From: Rhododendron vialii
Lineage: Eukaryota; Streptophyta; Magnoliopsida; Ericales; Ericaceae
Reading direction: 5' to 3'
NCBI RefSeq assembly: GCF_030253575.1
Contig: NC_080569.1
Coordinates: forward strand, 5,581,501 to 5,645,500
Length of the DNA: 64,000 nucleotides
Both the position numbers and the translations under genes were made by a program. Positions 11,280-27,464 of this stretch are shown piece after piece. Position 1 is the stretch's first letter. Each line of letters starts with the position of its first letter. The notes under the pieces were generated by a model. That model made no database searches. It was not told the DNA's origin and was given only the letters and a program-made list of their open reading frames with translations.

Positions 11280-12387
11280 TTCAAACTCAAAGTTGCATTT
11301 AACAGTTGGCCCAAAGGCAGTGTAGCAACAGTTTGTGTGGATTTTAAATTGAGCTGATAGAACCTCTTGTAAGTTTAATTAGCGAATTTCCGGTGCCTAC
11401 AGTATTCCGCCTCCGGAAGAGTAGAATCTACAGTATTCTGCCTCTGGGAAGAGTTGAATTTACTAGTTAACTAGTATGACCCATGCTTTGAAGTATAGAT
11501 CAAGTAGAAAGATTAACAGGACGATGGACAAAATGACACCATAATCGGAACGAATCATCCCAACGAGGTTGGTACTACCATTGACTTGGATACTGATCAT
11601 ATGCTATACGCTACCCTAAAACGAAAACAAAATTGGCTAGAAACCAACCAGAAATAAAAGAAGAAAATAACAAAAGTACTGATAAGATGGACGATAAGAT
11701 TGTTTTCCATCTAATTAAATTAATTTCAGTTCATGCAGTTTTCGATCAATTAATAGCAAGAAAGTGATCGAGCAGCAGAAGATAGCACATTATCTATATA
11801 TCGTGGGGAAAGCCAAGTTGAGGTTCCATTCTATCCAAATTTCCTCATCATAGTATGATAACTATTTTTTTTTTTTTTTGGAACACGATAGAAATGCATT
11901 AATATATGAAAACAGTTTACAAGGGAAACAAACAACAACAATATATAATCAAAAGACGAAAGGCCGGTGGTGGAAGAAGCTCAAGTCCAAAGCGGTATGT
12001 CTGGCCCTTATCTTTTCTTTTTTTTACTCAAACCGAAAGTTGAGTAAAATCTCCCTCAAATCCATTCCACTCCTTGAATATTTAAACCTATACTAAATTA
12101 AGTTTTGCTTAAATTTTTATTCAAATCTAGGGAGATTCAACATTTTTACTCAAATTTTACAAGGCTATTTTTTTCTTTCAAATTTACAACCATTCCATTT
12201 ATAATAAAGCTTTTACTCAATTTTGAGTAAAAGTATGGGTAAAGCCTAGAAAATCAGCTCAATTGAATAATGGGGATGTTCAACTGTTGTGGTTTTTGTG
12301 TTCAATTGTCAAATTTGAGAGGAAGTTGAGTTCGTGGATGCAGCACCCAACTATATATTGTGTCATTTTCTGGCAATGGCAAGAATT
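10995..12387. other. Intergenic with (GA)n tract
   Basis: A GA microsatellite occupies 11243-11276. Two similar phrases (acagtattccgcctccgg and acagtattctgcctctgg) near 11400-11450 are a small local duplication. About 12020-12250 is rich in tttactcaaa and its complement and may be a degenerate MITE. No gene seen. Confidence 0.45.
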
Positions 12388-12803
12388 AGGCTCCATTTGT
12401 TTTGGACGTAAAATAGTTTGGGGTAAAATATTTTACCCATTTTCCATTGTTTAGCTAGAAAAAGAAGGGAGAAAAGTATGTTGAAGGTAAAACATTTTGC
12501 ACCAACGGGGTGAAAATGTTTTCCTCTAATTTTGGTAGTAAGTCATTTTTACATTTCACTCCCGATGGTCCGACATTTTCCAAAACCGCGTATTCCATTC
12601 CATTCTTCTCCCAAATCATATTACATACAAAACGAGACAGGAGGAGGAGGAGAGAGAGAGCCTACTTTATTAAAATATTTCAGAACCTACAATTTGTTAT
12701 TGTTTTGGAAAATACTTTTCATGTGTCAACAAAACACCGAAAAATAAAAGTTAAAATTTTTTTTTTCTAAAAAAACATTTTACAGCGAAACAAACGGAGC
12801 CTT
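12388..12803. mobile_element. hAT-like MITE, CTCCGTTTGTTT variant
   Basis: The left end aggctccatttgttttggac and the right end aaacaaacggagcct are inverted, with gtaaaat/attttac just inside each end. The interior (about 415 bp) has no coding potential. The ends resemble the GGCCCCGTTCCG elements at 45, 54.7 and 57.7 kb. No clear target-site duplication was found. Confidence 0.6.
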
Positions 12804-14887
12804 GTTGGCCATTTTACCCAAGCAGTGTGGATGCCCTTACAAACCATTCACATGGAATCTTCATTGTTTCGTGTGTCTACACTAATAATCTTGTCACTGT
12901 GTGTACATCAGACTTCAGTTCCAAATTTTAGTAACCTTATGTTTGGACATGAGAAAAATAAAAATTACGAATTCTACTGAGCAAAACAAAAAAAATTACG
13001 AATTCTCGGAGGAATTTGCGTGAGAAAAAAGAAACATGAGAAAAATATACCTTTAATTTATGAAGAAAAAAAAATAGTGCACGATATTTTCTTTCCATTC
13101 GTGATACTTTCAAAAAAATTTCAACCCAAACATAGCATGGGTGGTGCTAACGTTGATTATGCACCATTGATTCCATGCACTCAAGTGGTATTTCATTAAT
13201 AGGAAATTATCTGCTTTTATCAAATGCCACTTTTTCATAATTTCATGTTACATAATTTTTGGAAATTTTTGATGGATTGGTTAGCTAGTAGGCAACTCAA
13301 TTATTTGGTAAAGAACTTTAATTTTGATTTCTACCTGTATTTCCATAAATCTCCTTTTCTCGTTCATTTTATAATTTGATCATGTGATTCTTGGCTGGAT
13401 CAAAAAAAAAAAAAAATCATGTGATTTTTGGCCTTTTCTTCTTAATTTTCCGGAAAAGGTTCTAGGTCCCAAATAAAATTATAGTAATTTGCTAGGGATA
13501 GCAAACAACAACACTTGGATGAACGTGGGCGATAAACACACCAAGCTACTTGAGTTAGTGTTTGTGTCACTCTTTAAAAACTCGTTTCAAAATCAGTTTG
13601 AGACCAAAAAAAAAATGGTTTAGCTACGCCACCAACCAAATTCTAATGTGATGAAATATAGATGGTTGGAAGGAAATTTACGCACATTTCGTTGGTCTGT
13701 TATTAGTTTTGGGAAGAAGAAAATTCTAATGTTTTATTCTTTTCCTTCTTTTGATTGTCGAAAAATGTTTTCTTCAGTCTTTATCACTCTATCGGTTATA
13801 GGTTAACATAGCATGGTGGATCGCTTAATTTGTCACCCTTTTGATATTGGTTAGTCTAATTATTTAATAGTTCGAGAGCACCGCAACGTGCATGGTGTTC
13901 TGGATTACTCGAACACCACATTATTGTAGAATCTACGATTAAGTGTATATACCCTCATATAAATGTGTGGTTCTGTAGTGATCCAGAGCACACCACGTGG
14001 CTGTGGCGATGCTATGAACACCACACTAAATTATTCGTTTGATTTGTGCAGGAACATGATCAAGAAAAGGCCCTCCTGGGAGAAGGAGAGGCGTGCGAAG
14101 TAATAAACTTTATCGATGAGTACGAAAAATCACCGCACCTCCCCCACGCCCCAGTAATTAGCAATGCAACTTCTAAAATTAAGCTTTTCTACGTATTGTA
14201 TACTAACAGATTGTGTATTACTATTTCTTCTTGGAATTAAACTAAGTATAACCAGTCGTGCAAAAAATAAACTTGATGGATTATCAATAATCAGATGATG
14301 GAAATAAGACATTGAACAACAAATGACAAGGCATGACACGACATGTGCTTGTTACCGAGTTAAATAAGGCATGAGCTTATCATCGGGCTAGGCAAGGTAT
14401 GATGTCACCAGCGTGTGCTTGTCAATGAGCTAAACAAGGCATGACATGACATGTGCACGTCGACGCGCTAGACAATGCACGACACTACATTTTCTTTTCA
14501 CAAGCTAGGCATGGAAGCCCATCATCTCCGCCAACAACTTGTGATAAACTCACTCTTCCCCTGCCCAAAAAAACGACTTCATAATGTGTTTGTCTCCCTG
14601 CCATTTGGTGAAAAATGCATGAAAAGAATACACCTCTGTTATCGATTGGATGGGCGAATGCCTTTGTGGTTCTTTGTTAAAAAAACATCCACTAAATTCG
14701 TCTGTCAGTTTTTTATATCAATAATTGTGCTCATCCCGTATTATACTATCCCAAAAAGCAAGCAAAAGAAACGAAAAACGCCACTCGGAGTTGTCTACAT
14801 TCCTTTAACGGTCCCACTGAGCTGACGATAAGTACACTAGAAGACAATGAAAACACATATTTCTGTGTACTTTTTACACTATTTAAT
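12804..14887. other. Intergenic with degenerate repeats
   Basis: No supported gene. An imperfect inverted repeat (gcaccgcaacgtgcatggtg against caccacgtggctgtggcg) at about 13877-14016 is MITE-like. A frame after a cag at 14051 (QEHDQEKALLGEGEACEVIN) could be an isolated exon but has no partner. The 14700-14805 segment repeats 6035-6135. Confidence 0.4.
14320..14490 (+). repeat. Degenerate tandem repeat, about 70-bp period
   Basis: The phrases gtgcttgttaccgag and gtgcttgtcaatgag are 70 bases apart, with aaggcatga motifs repeating inside each unit. Half-units of about 35 bases are also visible. Confidence 0.6.
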
Positions 14888-15016
14888 AGGGGAGTTTAAT
14901 TAGCCATCATTTTTACCCTACTTATTTAGATGTTCATCCTAATGTGTTTAAATACTTATCTTTTTATACTCAAATTCAATTAAATCCTAAACTACTCTTT
15001 CTTTCTTCTAATTTTT

Positions 15017-15126
<110 letters not shown>

Positions 15127-15289
15127 TCTTTTCTAATTATCTCAATTCTCTCTCCTCTTTCAAACATTTCTCTCACCTAATTTTTTGAATTTTTTCTCTC
15201 TCCTAATCTTCTATCTCATATTTTCATTACCCAAAAATCTAAAAAGAAAACACGACTCTTACAAAAAAGAATGTGTAAGCCGAAAAACA

Positions 15290-15780
15290 TAGCAAAACAT
15301 GATCAATTCACAAAATATGGCAAAACCTGATCGAGGTAGATGAACAAAATAAGATCAATTAAAAAACATGGCAGGTTGCGAGAAGTGCAGGTTTCGATCG
15401 AGGTAGATGAACAAAACATGATCAAATAAAAAACATGACAAAAATCAAAAAACATGACAAGTTTTTAGAAGTGTAGGTTTCAATCGAGATAGATGAAAAA
15501 AATATCGTCAATTCACAAACATGACAAAAATCGAAAAACATAATACCTAAAACTGATATTCCGGTAATAGCGGCGGCGACGATTAAGAGGACGAACACAA
15601 AATCCCACACACATAAAAAAACATGATCAAATTAAAAACACGATAAAAATCAGAAAACATGACAAGTTTTGAGAAATGTAGGTTTCAATCAAGATAGATG
15701 AACAAAATATCATCAATTCACAAACATGACAAAAATCGAAAAACATAATAACTAAAACTGCGGTGACGATTAAGAGGACG
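15290..15780 (+). repeat. Degenerate internal tandem repeats
   Basis: Repeated phrases include gaagtgYaggtttcRatcga, tagatgaacaaaa, caattcacaaacatgac and gattaagaggacgaacacaa. The largest repeat interval is near 205 bases (for example 15473 and 15678). All lie within the Mutator-like element. Confidence 0.7.
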
Positions 15781-16780
15781 AACACAATATCCCACACCCA
15801 TCCCCTCTACCTTTTGATCCTAAAAACGCTAGATGAAAAATCTCTAAACTTCAACCACGATCCAACAGCCACCCTCGCATCAGTTGCAAAAGCAAAAACC
15901 AACGGCGGCCGCGGCCGCGACCATGGCTGTCGGTACAAACTTTTCAAACTATTCCTTTCGATCTAAACAATGTTCTGCCACCGACATCGTCCCGTCGCCG
16001 GTGTCCCATCTCCTCCCATGTTTCTGGTTCTCTATTGATGGAGAGAGGAGAGAGTGTGCGGTGGAAGGATATGGCCGGCGAAGATGCTGTTCGAAGGGAA
16101 GAGAGCGAGGCAGTGTGCTGCAATTTCGGTTCCAGAGAAAGGATTTTACGAGGAAAAGAGTTTTATGGGAAATATGAATGAACGGGAAATATATAGGTAC
16201 TGAATGGGAAAGAGAGTTCAATCCTATTTTTATGGGAAATAGGAATGAACGGGAAAATATAGCCTATAAAAAAAGAGAGAGAGAGAAGGGGAAAATAGGA
16301 ACTGTGATTCAATTAGGATTTTTGAATTGTGATATCCCACCAATTGTGGAAAGATAATGGGGTAGAAATATATATCTATATATAAATAGCTATATACATA
16401 TATGTATATAACTAGGGGTATAATGGGCCAAGAATGCATTTTGAGGATGTGAACATAAGTATTCAAACCCATATGGATGAGCACCTATATAAGTTTTTCA
16501 TTTAGGATGCCTATTTAATTTTGTCTATTTAATATACATTCACACATTTATTATTGTCAGTCCATTGGGCTGATTTTAAAATTTTCCTTCCTTTAATCAA
16601 ACGCATGGTTACTTTGATCGGTTGCTAGATAATACTGAGGATTGTCTATGGAGAACTTCGAGTTCATCCCCTCTTCTTTAAGCGTTAATATTACTATTCT
16701 AACAATACTGATTTTCGCCGTGAAAAAGGAAAAAGTTCGGAAGAGGGCGCAAAACGGGCGGAGAATGGTACCCCATATTA

Positions 16781-16910
16781 CATGGGCCATTCCTTGCTGC
16801 CGGATTGGGCTTTCTGCTCCCTGGTCTCTGTTTCGTTCATATATTGGGCCTCGGCTCATTATGAAACCGAAATAACGACTATACACATCCGCCGCCAAGC
16901 CCTAGGGTTT
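16781..16910 (+). promoter_or_regulatory. RPS8 promoter with site II motifs and telo box
   Basis: Upstream of the S8 start there are three TGGGCC/T site II motifs (within 16781-16790, 16805-16812 and 16843-16850) and a telo box (tagggttt, 16903-16910). This pairing is characteristic of plant ribosomal protein promoters, where TCP and telo-box-binding factors couple expression to growth. The motifs are seen; their function here is inferred from the family. Confidence 0.7.
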
Positions 16911-17001
16911 TACTATCACTCTTGGAGAAGATTTTCGCACAAAGCCAGCAACGCCGCGAGAGAGAGAGAGAGAGTGGTCGCCTCTCGACTGATCAGCAAA
17001 C

Positions 17002-20628
<3,627 letters not shown>

Positions 20629-21368
20629 TTGAAAGATTGCCCAGTGTTTCTGTTCCCTTGCTTGTGGGTTTTTCCCATCTTTGGCTGCTTTTGAACATTA
20701 GATGATGAGGTTGATAATTATCTCTTGTATTATTGTACTTCTAGTTGCTGAAATGATGCCTGAACTTTTGGCTTCTTACGTGTCGCATCTATTTTTGCAG
20801 TTGTTTTGCATAATGTTTTACAATTTCCGTCTCTAGTAAGCTTTGAGTTGGTCTCTTTTGGTCAAAGCATTGTGTTTGTTCCTTCAATTACAGTTGCAGG
20901 TGGGTGTTGCATCTATTTGTGTTCTCTGATAATCTAAAGATCTTCTAGGACCTGCGATGTAACTTTTGGTAAAATATTAACCGTTTGAAAAGTATTAAAA
21001 TGTTCACCATGACAGACTTACGGAGTGAGAAATTTTCTTCTTGGACCTAGCAGGTCAGGTGCGAATTTAGTTCTATTTGAGGTGGAATTTGCAAAAGATG
21101 CTCGAGAGGGGTAGCATTTGGGATTATTTGCATTCCGGTAATGTTGAATTCACAGGACCATATTTCCTGTAAGGTGCCTGCACTTCGGTGCTCTCTAAGC
21201 AGTGGGCTTCCAACAGTCCGTTTAATGTTGGAAACAGATAAGGTGGTTGGTTTTTGCAAACCAAAACCTGAACCTTAAAACCCTAAACCCTGATCCTTAG
21301 AACCTATCCGAAAGCTCTAAACATAACACTGTATAGTACAACACTGCGTGATGTTCACTTGATAGCAA
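20629..21368. other. RPS8 3' flank
   Basis: Contains the S8 3' untranslated region and spacer, matched with divergence by 23380-23930 in the second duplication block. No independent gene seen. Confidence 0.6.
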
Positions 21369-21800
21369 TGGCGGCCACTGCTGTCAAACCATCGACAGTG
21401 GTGGAGGATGCGCTCCCATCAGCCACGGCAACTGCCAACAACGACGATCTATCTAAGATCCCCGTATCCCCATTAAGTCTCTGATCAGATTCAAAAGCTT
21501 GTGCAAGCATTGGCTCTCTCTGCCACCACGCGTTCTGACTTCAAATTTGTTTCACCCAACTCTTCTCTGTCTATGGCTCCTCCGTTCATTCAGGTATCCA
21601 TATTCAACAATCTTGTAATGGTTTGTTGCTGTGTTCTAGCTTTCAACACTGCAGTTATTACGTACTAAATCTCACAACCAAACAGTATATGGCCTTGTGC
21701 CCGCCTCGTTATTGTGCATCATCAGCATACACCCCCATTCTTGGGCTTCATAGAGCTTTTGATCCATCGAAATCGCCTCAAATCTCATGGATATTGGAGT
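21369..21800 (+). pseudogene. Truncated F-box gene remnant (block A)
   Basis: The frame opens MAATAVKPSTVVEDALPSAT and breaks by frameshift just before the F-box helix. In the shifted frame the canonical core PIKSLIRFKSLCKHWLSL is intact (about 21468-21521). The sequence then follows the block B gene as far as the counterpart of its LHIAFDP motif (near 21747-21770) and diverges into unrelated AT-rich sequence. The F-box-associated region is missing. A working member would be an SCF ubiquitin ligase substrate adaptor; this copy cannot make a full protein. Confidence 0.75.
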
Positions 21801-22290
21801 AATACATATTTCACGGATATTTATACACTTTCACAAATATTAGTGGTATACTTTTTTCGGATATCTATTACTATCCAACGCCCTTGGGACTGAGGTTATC
21901 ATTTTCCAATTCATAAACACGCTGCAAAAGGGCCAAATCCTAGGTTTAGACACACACACACACACAAAAAAAAAACGAAAAAAAAAGAGCACATCCCATT
22001 TTCTTTCCGGAAATCTCAAAAAGAAAGGGTGAAAAAAAAGTCAGAAACCTTGAATCTGCAATGCAACGTGCAAAGAAATAATCTTCTGAACCTTTCGGTC
22101 TTAATCACTATTATTAATTCACCCCACCACTGAGTATTTAAAGAAGAATTAACCTTGCATAATAGGGTGGTTCATTTGCTTTTCCTTTCCAAGAGCCCAC
22201 ATACTTCCCACCCAAAAAAGTTACTACTAGGCAAAATTTTAATTCCAGAAGGACAGTTAATAATTGGACTTGAAAGTTGAAAACAAAGGC

Positions 22291-22339
<49 letters not shown>

Positions 22340-22597
22340 ATAATTACTTTTAGTTTTTTTTTTTGATAAGTATGAGTCCATTTATTAAGTCCCAACAAAA
22401 ACAAACCATGTCAAAGAGACCCTTCTGACTGTACAGCTATACTCCTTTCATAGGAGAATTGCAAAGTATGAGAAGAAAAGAAAGTAGAAAACCTATGTAG
22501 CACTCAACATAGAGAAGCCTTAGTTAATTAATCACTAGCTTTCTCAGCAAAATATCAAGAAACACTAATAAAAAAGCCACTTAAGCAAGAAAAACAC
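21801..22597. other. Spacer of block A with CT microsatellite
   Basis: AT-rich, no gene. Holds short CA and A runs near 21950-21990 and a (CT)n tract at 22293-22337 that matches the one at 28003-28053 in block B. Confidence 0.6.
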
Positions 22598-22850
22598 ACT
22601 GATGAATGATTTTTTTTATAACTGAAGGTGTATGGTCGCGCCCACGTCCACTTGTCTTTCGAAACCAGTTCAACCGTACACTAGAAGAAGCCTTGTTTAA
22701 GTTGGGACAAGATGAAGACCCTGTATGAACTAACCTTATAATAAGAGTTGGTTGCATCCACGAGGTTTTTGAACCGGAACTATTGGAATGAAGCAAACTT
22801 CTAAGTCTCAAGCCTTGACTATCAGTGAATCAATTGACCGCTAAAATTCA
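22598..22850 (-). mobile_element. Au-like SINE (block A copy)
   Basis: Read on the minus strand it has a tRNA-like head with a B-box-like ggttcaaaaacc region, a body resembling Au SINEs (ctagtgtacggttgaactgg) and a T-rich 3' end. The copy at 28118-28350 occupies the same place in block B, so insertion preceded the duplication. Confidence 0.55.
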
Positions 22851-23039
22851 ACAATCCGACCTCTTCAGCAGTATATTAATATTACTTTGTGTATCCTTCT
22901 GGGACAAGACTTTGACAAACTATACTCATATTCTCGTTTGGCATACATGGTTTTTTTTGCAATTAGCTCCGGAACTTCTAACATTTTAGCAAGGCAAACA
23001 ACCCATAACTGCCAAACTGTAGCCATTCTGTTCTGTTTC

Positions 23040-23377
23040 AGTATTTGCTATCACTGATAATTGGTGCAGAGGAAACAAAGAAGAGCAATCACGTTGTGAA
23101 CTCAATCCTCGTATCGAGAAGCAGTTTTCTGGCGGTAGGCTGTTGGCCTGCATCTCTTTAATTTTGAACATTTTCATGTACTTTTTGAACATAATCAGAT
23201 GCTGTCATCTTTCTATCATCAAACAGACCCTTAACAGTGTCATCATATATACTTGCAATTTCTACTTAAATGTTTATCTCTAGATACATTCTGGAGGATA
23301 AGGAGCTCGAGTTTTACATGAAGATCAGCTCCAGAGGAAGAAGGGCAAAGGTGCAGCAGGTGCCGCTAGCTGCTTAA
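23040..23377 (+). pseudogene. Truncated RPS8 pseudogene (exon 4 and 5 copies)
   Basis: Begins inside the copy of intron 3 (cactgataattggtgcagag). It lacks the start of exon 4, matches [10 protein letters not shown] and the stretch [15 protein letters not shown], loses the rest of exon 4 and part of intron 4, then resumes at the exon 5 acceptor (tttatctctagatacattct). Exon 5 carries a two-base insertion (atgaagatcagctccagagg against atgaagaagctccagaag). Exons 1-3 are absent. It is a DNA-level duplicate, not a retrocopy, since intron sequence is retained. Confidence 0.88.
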
Positions 23378-25039
23378 TCGAAGGATGGATGCCCCAGTAT
23401 TTCTGTTCCCCACTGGTGGGTTTTTTGCCCATCGATATTTGGCTGCCGTTGAACACTAGATTAGATGATGAGGTTGATAATAATCTCGTGTTCTTGTACT
23501 TCTAGTTGCTGAAATGATGCCTGACGTTTGGTTTCTTTCGTGTGTACTAGTTGTTTTGCTATTTCCATCTCTAGTAAGCTCTTAGTTGGTCTCATTTGGT
23601 AAGTATCGTGTTCATTAGTACTTTCAATTACAGTTGCAGTAGAACAACATAAGAGGCGGGTGTCGCATCTATGCTTTTCTCCGACGGTCTCAAGATTTTC
23701 ACGGACCTGCCATGCAATTTTGAATGGTATTAACTGTCAAAATGTTTTAGAATGTTCACCGCGACGGACTTACCGAGCGAGGAATTTTCTTCTTGGACCT
23801 TCTAGTGTATCATGTTGGGATTTAGTTTGATTTGAGGCTGGTTTTGCAAGATGCTTGAGAAAAAGGGTGTCGCATTATTTTTCATGTTGCGATTTTGAAT
23901 CCACATGGGGCCAATAATGCCAGCGAGTTGCTTGCAGTTATGGTGATCTCTCTTAAGCGGATCCGGAAGTGCTATAGTGCCCTACACGGGACGGGGTGCA
24001 CTACAGCACCCCGGATTAGGAACCACCAGCTTTCGGCACCCATGTGGCCTGATGAAGGACAACCTCTCTGCTAATGCCAACAAAACCTTTAACATTCAGA
24101 TACTGAAACATTTTAGGTTAGATTGCTTCGCTGTAAAGTCGTACAAAGTACCATTCCAGCTGGTCTAATTCGATATGTACTGTTGGTAGGGTTGATAAAC
24201 AAGCCGAACAAGCTAGATAATTTTTTTTTGAAGGCTTGCTTTTGAAAAATTAACGAGCTTATATTCAAGCTAGCTTGGCTTATTCAATATGGCGTGTTGA
24301 TCCTAAACAAGCTTTAATTCCGATCACAGCTGAATGGTAGCTTGTTTGTTAACCAATAAAGAATAGTAACTTGTCTAAGCTTCATTTAAAAGTTTAATTA
24401 ATAAACTTTAATTGTTTGTTTATATAACAAATACTACTTGAACGGTTAATTTTCAGCAAATGAACACTAGCTCAAACTCGAATAGTTTGGCTTGTTAATG
24501 TACTTTGTTTATAAGTCGAGCCATCGTAGTGGGGGGAAAGAAAAAAAAGCTTAGAAAACGGATATTAATTTATTGGTCTGGATCAGCTATAACCTCAATG
24601 AATCAGTTGGGGTTTTGTTTGGTTTTTTGTGTCTTCTGGTTACTGGATCAGCCAAATTTGGAAAAGCTCAAAAACACAACATTTTTGACAAAATTGTGCA
24701 TGACATGTCAATGTGACAATATTACATAAATATTTGGTAAATTGAATCAACGCCACATTAACATGTTATATAGAATATGTGTAAATTAGTTGTTTTGACT
24801 ACATAATAGCACAGCTCACTACGCCGATCAATCTCGACAAAATGTTACAATGTGGTTGGTTTGTACAACAAACCTCGAATTTAGGGTTTGTTTGGAATCT
24901 ATGGAAGAAAAAAAATTAATTTTTTCATGATTGGTTTAAGAGGAAACGGAGAGAAAAATAAAAAAACGAAGAATCAAGGATAGTGAATTTTTCTTTACAC
25001 TTTTCTCATAGTTTTCTTTTCCTTTCTTTTCCGGAATGG
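23378..25039. other. Spacer with inserted sequence in block B
   Basis: Up to about 23930 this mirrors the S8 3' flank of block A. From 23960 a short palindromic patch (ggtgcactacagcacccc) and a stretch rich in caagct/agctag words (24180-24500), like a worn gagctcgagc-type hAT element, appear to be insertions. No gene seen. Confidence 0.5.
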
Positions 25040-25257
25040 AGGATGCCGTCGAGCATCCCTGTAAAGCGGGTGCAGAACAGCTAATCCGGACGTGCATCTC
25101 TGCAATCGAAGGCTCTGAGCCGTCCGTGCCGAGTAATAGACGGTTCAGATTTATATGCGCTCAAAAATTCAATCCGAGCCGTCCGTGCCGAGATGAACAG
25201 CCGCATAGACTGCTCGGCACCGCTCTACAGGGACACGGAGATGCTCGGCAGCATCCC
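25040..25257. mobile_element. Fold-back family element (type copy)
   Basis: The ends ggatgccgtcgagcatccc and gagatgctcggcagcatcc are inverted repeats. Inside, the motif gagccgtccgtgccgag occurs twice about 70 bases apart. Length about 218 bp, GC-rich relative to its surroundings, non-coding. Members or fragments lie at 560, 6398, 7651 and 34882. Confidence 0.7.
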
Positions 25258-25426
25258 GTCAAGTTCCGAATGCACCGTTCAAAACCAAAAACTAGAGGCC
25301 TTAAAAACCCTAAGGCCTAGACCCTAATATTGTTATTGCACACAGTACTGCCAAGCTCTAAAGCTGACACTGTGTATGACAACAAAGTGTGTAATACCAC
25401 GCTGCACTGATCTTCGCTCGACAGCA

Positions 25427-26647
25427 ATGGCGCTCTCATCAGCCACGGCAGTCGCCGACAACCATGATGTCCTCTCCGCGATCCTCGTTCGAACCCCCGC
25501 CAAGTCTGTCCTCCGTTTCAAAACCATGTCCAAACACTGGCCCTCTCTCATCTCTTGCCCCCACTTCTCTCTCCTCCGCCGCTCCTACTCCCGACTCCCC
25601 TCCCCCGCCACGCGTTCCACCATCTTCAAATTCGTTCCGCCTGACTTTTCTCTCCCAAGGCCGCCTCCGCTCGAATCTCTCCATGTCGTTCTATGCAAGG
25701 GGAATTTTTCTCAGGTATCTACGTTAGACAATCTTGTAACGGTTTGTTGTTGCTCTATTCTATCTTTCAACGAGGCAGTTATATCGTAATAAACCCGACC
25801 ACAAACCAAGTATATAGCATTGCACCCGCCTCGCGATTTTGAAGTTGTGGGGCTTCATATAGCTTTTGATCCAGCAAAATTGCCCCATTACAAAGTAGTA
25901 TGTGTAAGAAAACCTCTGCTGTTGATCGGTTGCTATCAGATTGACATATATTCGTCAGAGACTCGCCATTGGAGGGTCTCTGTGAGTAGCTTTAGGGGGG
26001 GGGGGGGGGGGGGGGGGGGGTTGGCGCGCATCATCCATTCACTGATCAAGGGGTGTTTTGGAATGGAAACATTCACTGGATTGCGCGGTTGTTGCGCTTC
26101 GACGTCGACTTGGAGCGCATTGAAACAATGCCGCCGGCAGTTCCAGAATTTCGGAGTGTTTCCGGTAGAGCTATTAGTTGGAAGAGGCAGGGTACTAGGT
26201 TCTTCGGCGAGTCCGTCCGATGGCCATTTGCATCTTATCGAGGAGCCGGTGGCGGCGAAATTCCAAGTTTTCGAGATGGGAAGTGACTACTCTGGAAGTC
26301 TGGATGGTTTGTCAAGTACCATGTTGATCTTAACAAAGTTTTCTGGTTGGGTGTGACGTTTGTACTCGGCGTTATTCGCGGCGAGGGTGAGGATGACGAC
26401 GATGATCAGTCCTTGCTGTTGTTGAATATACTCGGTAGAGTTGTTTCTCGCAATTTGAAGGATGGTACTTCGAAGCAGCTTCTGGATGTCGCGAGCCATG
26501 CAATGAAATTCAGATATTGCGATACTTACGAGTACATTGAGACTATTAGTTTTGATGAGACTCTTTCTGATGACCAGAGACGTGCATTGCCATTCCAATA
26601 TTTTCGTTCTTATTATCACTACATTAATGAGACTCCTGCTCCTGTTT
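25427..26647 (+). pseudogene. F-box/F-box-associated-domain gene, frameshifted (block B)
   Basis: The frame opens MALSSATAVADNHDVLSAIL and has an F-box core (AKSVLRFKTMSKHWPSLISC). It then needs several frame changes to keep homology: before SCNGLLLLYSIFQRGSYIV (about 25728), before PPRDFEVVGLHIAFDP (about 25827), across a run of 26 G (25995-26020), and in the region of DGHLHLIEEP and DYSG. The 3' part (LLNILGRVVSRNLKDGTSKQ, ending 26647) is open. Order and motifs fit plant F-box proteins with an F-box-associated domain, which select substrates for SCF ubiquitin ligases. Most breaks are real homology shifts; the G run might also be a sequencing artefact. Confidence 0.78.
25995..26020 (+). repeat. 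26-base G homopolymer
   Basis: Lies within the F-box pseudogene after SVSSF. Its length is unreliable in most sequencing methods. Confidence 0.9.
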
Positions 26648-27036
26648 GAGTACTCGAAAATCTGCAAGCAATGCGAGAAAACACAGCTGTAAAAAACACT
26701 ACTCCGGACATACACAACTGCATCGAGAGCCGTTCAATTAATACACGTATCAGACGGGCTCCAAATACAATTGTGGTCGGAATTTGTGTTTCCTAGACCT
26801 ATTTAGCTGGTTGTTAGTACTGGATTTGCCACAATGTCTTCCCGAAGACAAATATCACATAGATGTTGCATGTAATTATTGCACTTCTTCTCTCTGGCCT
26901 CTCAGAAGTGGTTGACATAGCAATTAACTTGGCTCCATCTTCTTTTTTCATTCCTCTTCTTCTTTAAATAGATTCTTAATGGTTTTTTCTTCTGCTGTTA
27001 TATAATGGCAATATGTTAATAATTGAATTTAATTTG
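26648..27036. other. Flank of F-box pseudogene
   Basis: AT-rich, no gene or element recognised. Confidence 0.4.
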
Positions 27037-27464
27037 GGAGAAACTTTTATGTATACCGGGGATACCAAGACCTTTGGTGTCCCCTCCGGTTCGATTTGGA
27101 TTTTTTAGCTCTTTTCCGGTCACATTTGGATGATTGATTCCGTTCATTTAGTAGAGTTCGGCGAGAATTTTAATCATATCAAAAATGTTGTTCATCAAAC
27201 TTCAGTAGGTATATAATCGGCATATGTGAAAATTGAAGAAAACCAAAATTGGGTCTAAAAACACACTGAATCGGAACCCAAATTTTTTTTTTTCACGTGT
27301 GCCGAATGAACACGATTTTTTGTATGAATAAGATTCTCACCAAACTCTACAAAATGAATGAAACTGATCATCAAAATTTGATCAAAAAATAGCCAAAAAA
27401 TAAAAAATGGACCGAAGAGGATACCAACCCCCTTGATATCCCCGGTATACATAAAAGTTTCTCC
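27037..27464. mobile_element. MITE with long, well-preserved terminal inverted repeats
   Basis: The left end ggagaaacttttatgtatac (continuing cggggata) pairs almost perfectly with the right end tatccccggtatacataaaa (continuing gtttctcc). The sequence taatttg(g) flanks both sides, a 7-8 base duplication that favours hAT. Length about 428 bp, no coding capacity. Confidence 0.7.

Noticed and set aside
14046-14240. Possible exon after a splice-acceptor-like cag
   Set aside because: No matching donor exon, no recognisable domain, and surrounded by degenerate repeats.
23040-23377. A second functional RPS8 gene
   Set aside because: Exons 1-3 and part of exon 4 are missing, and exon 5 is frameshifted.
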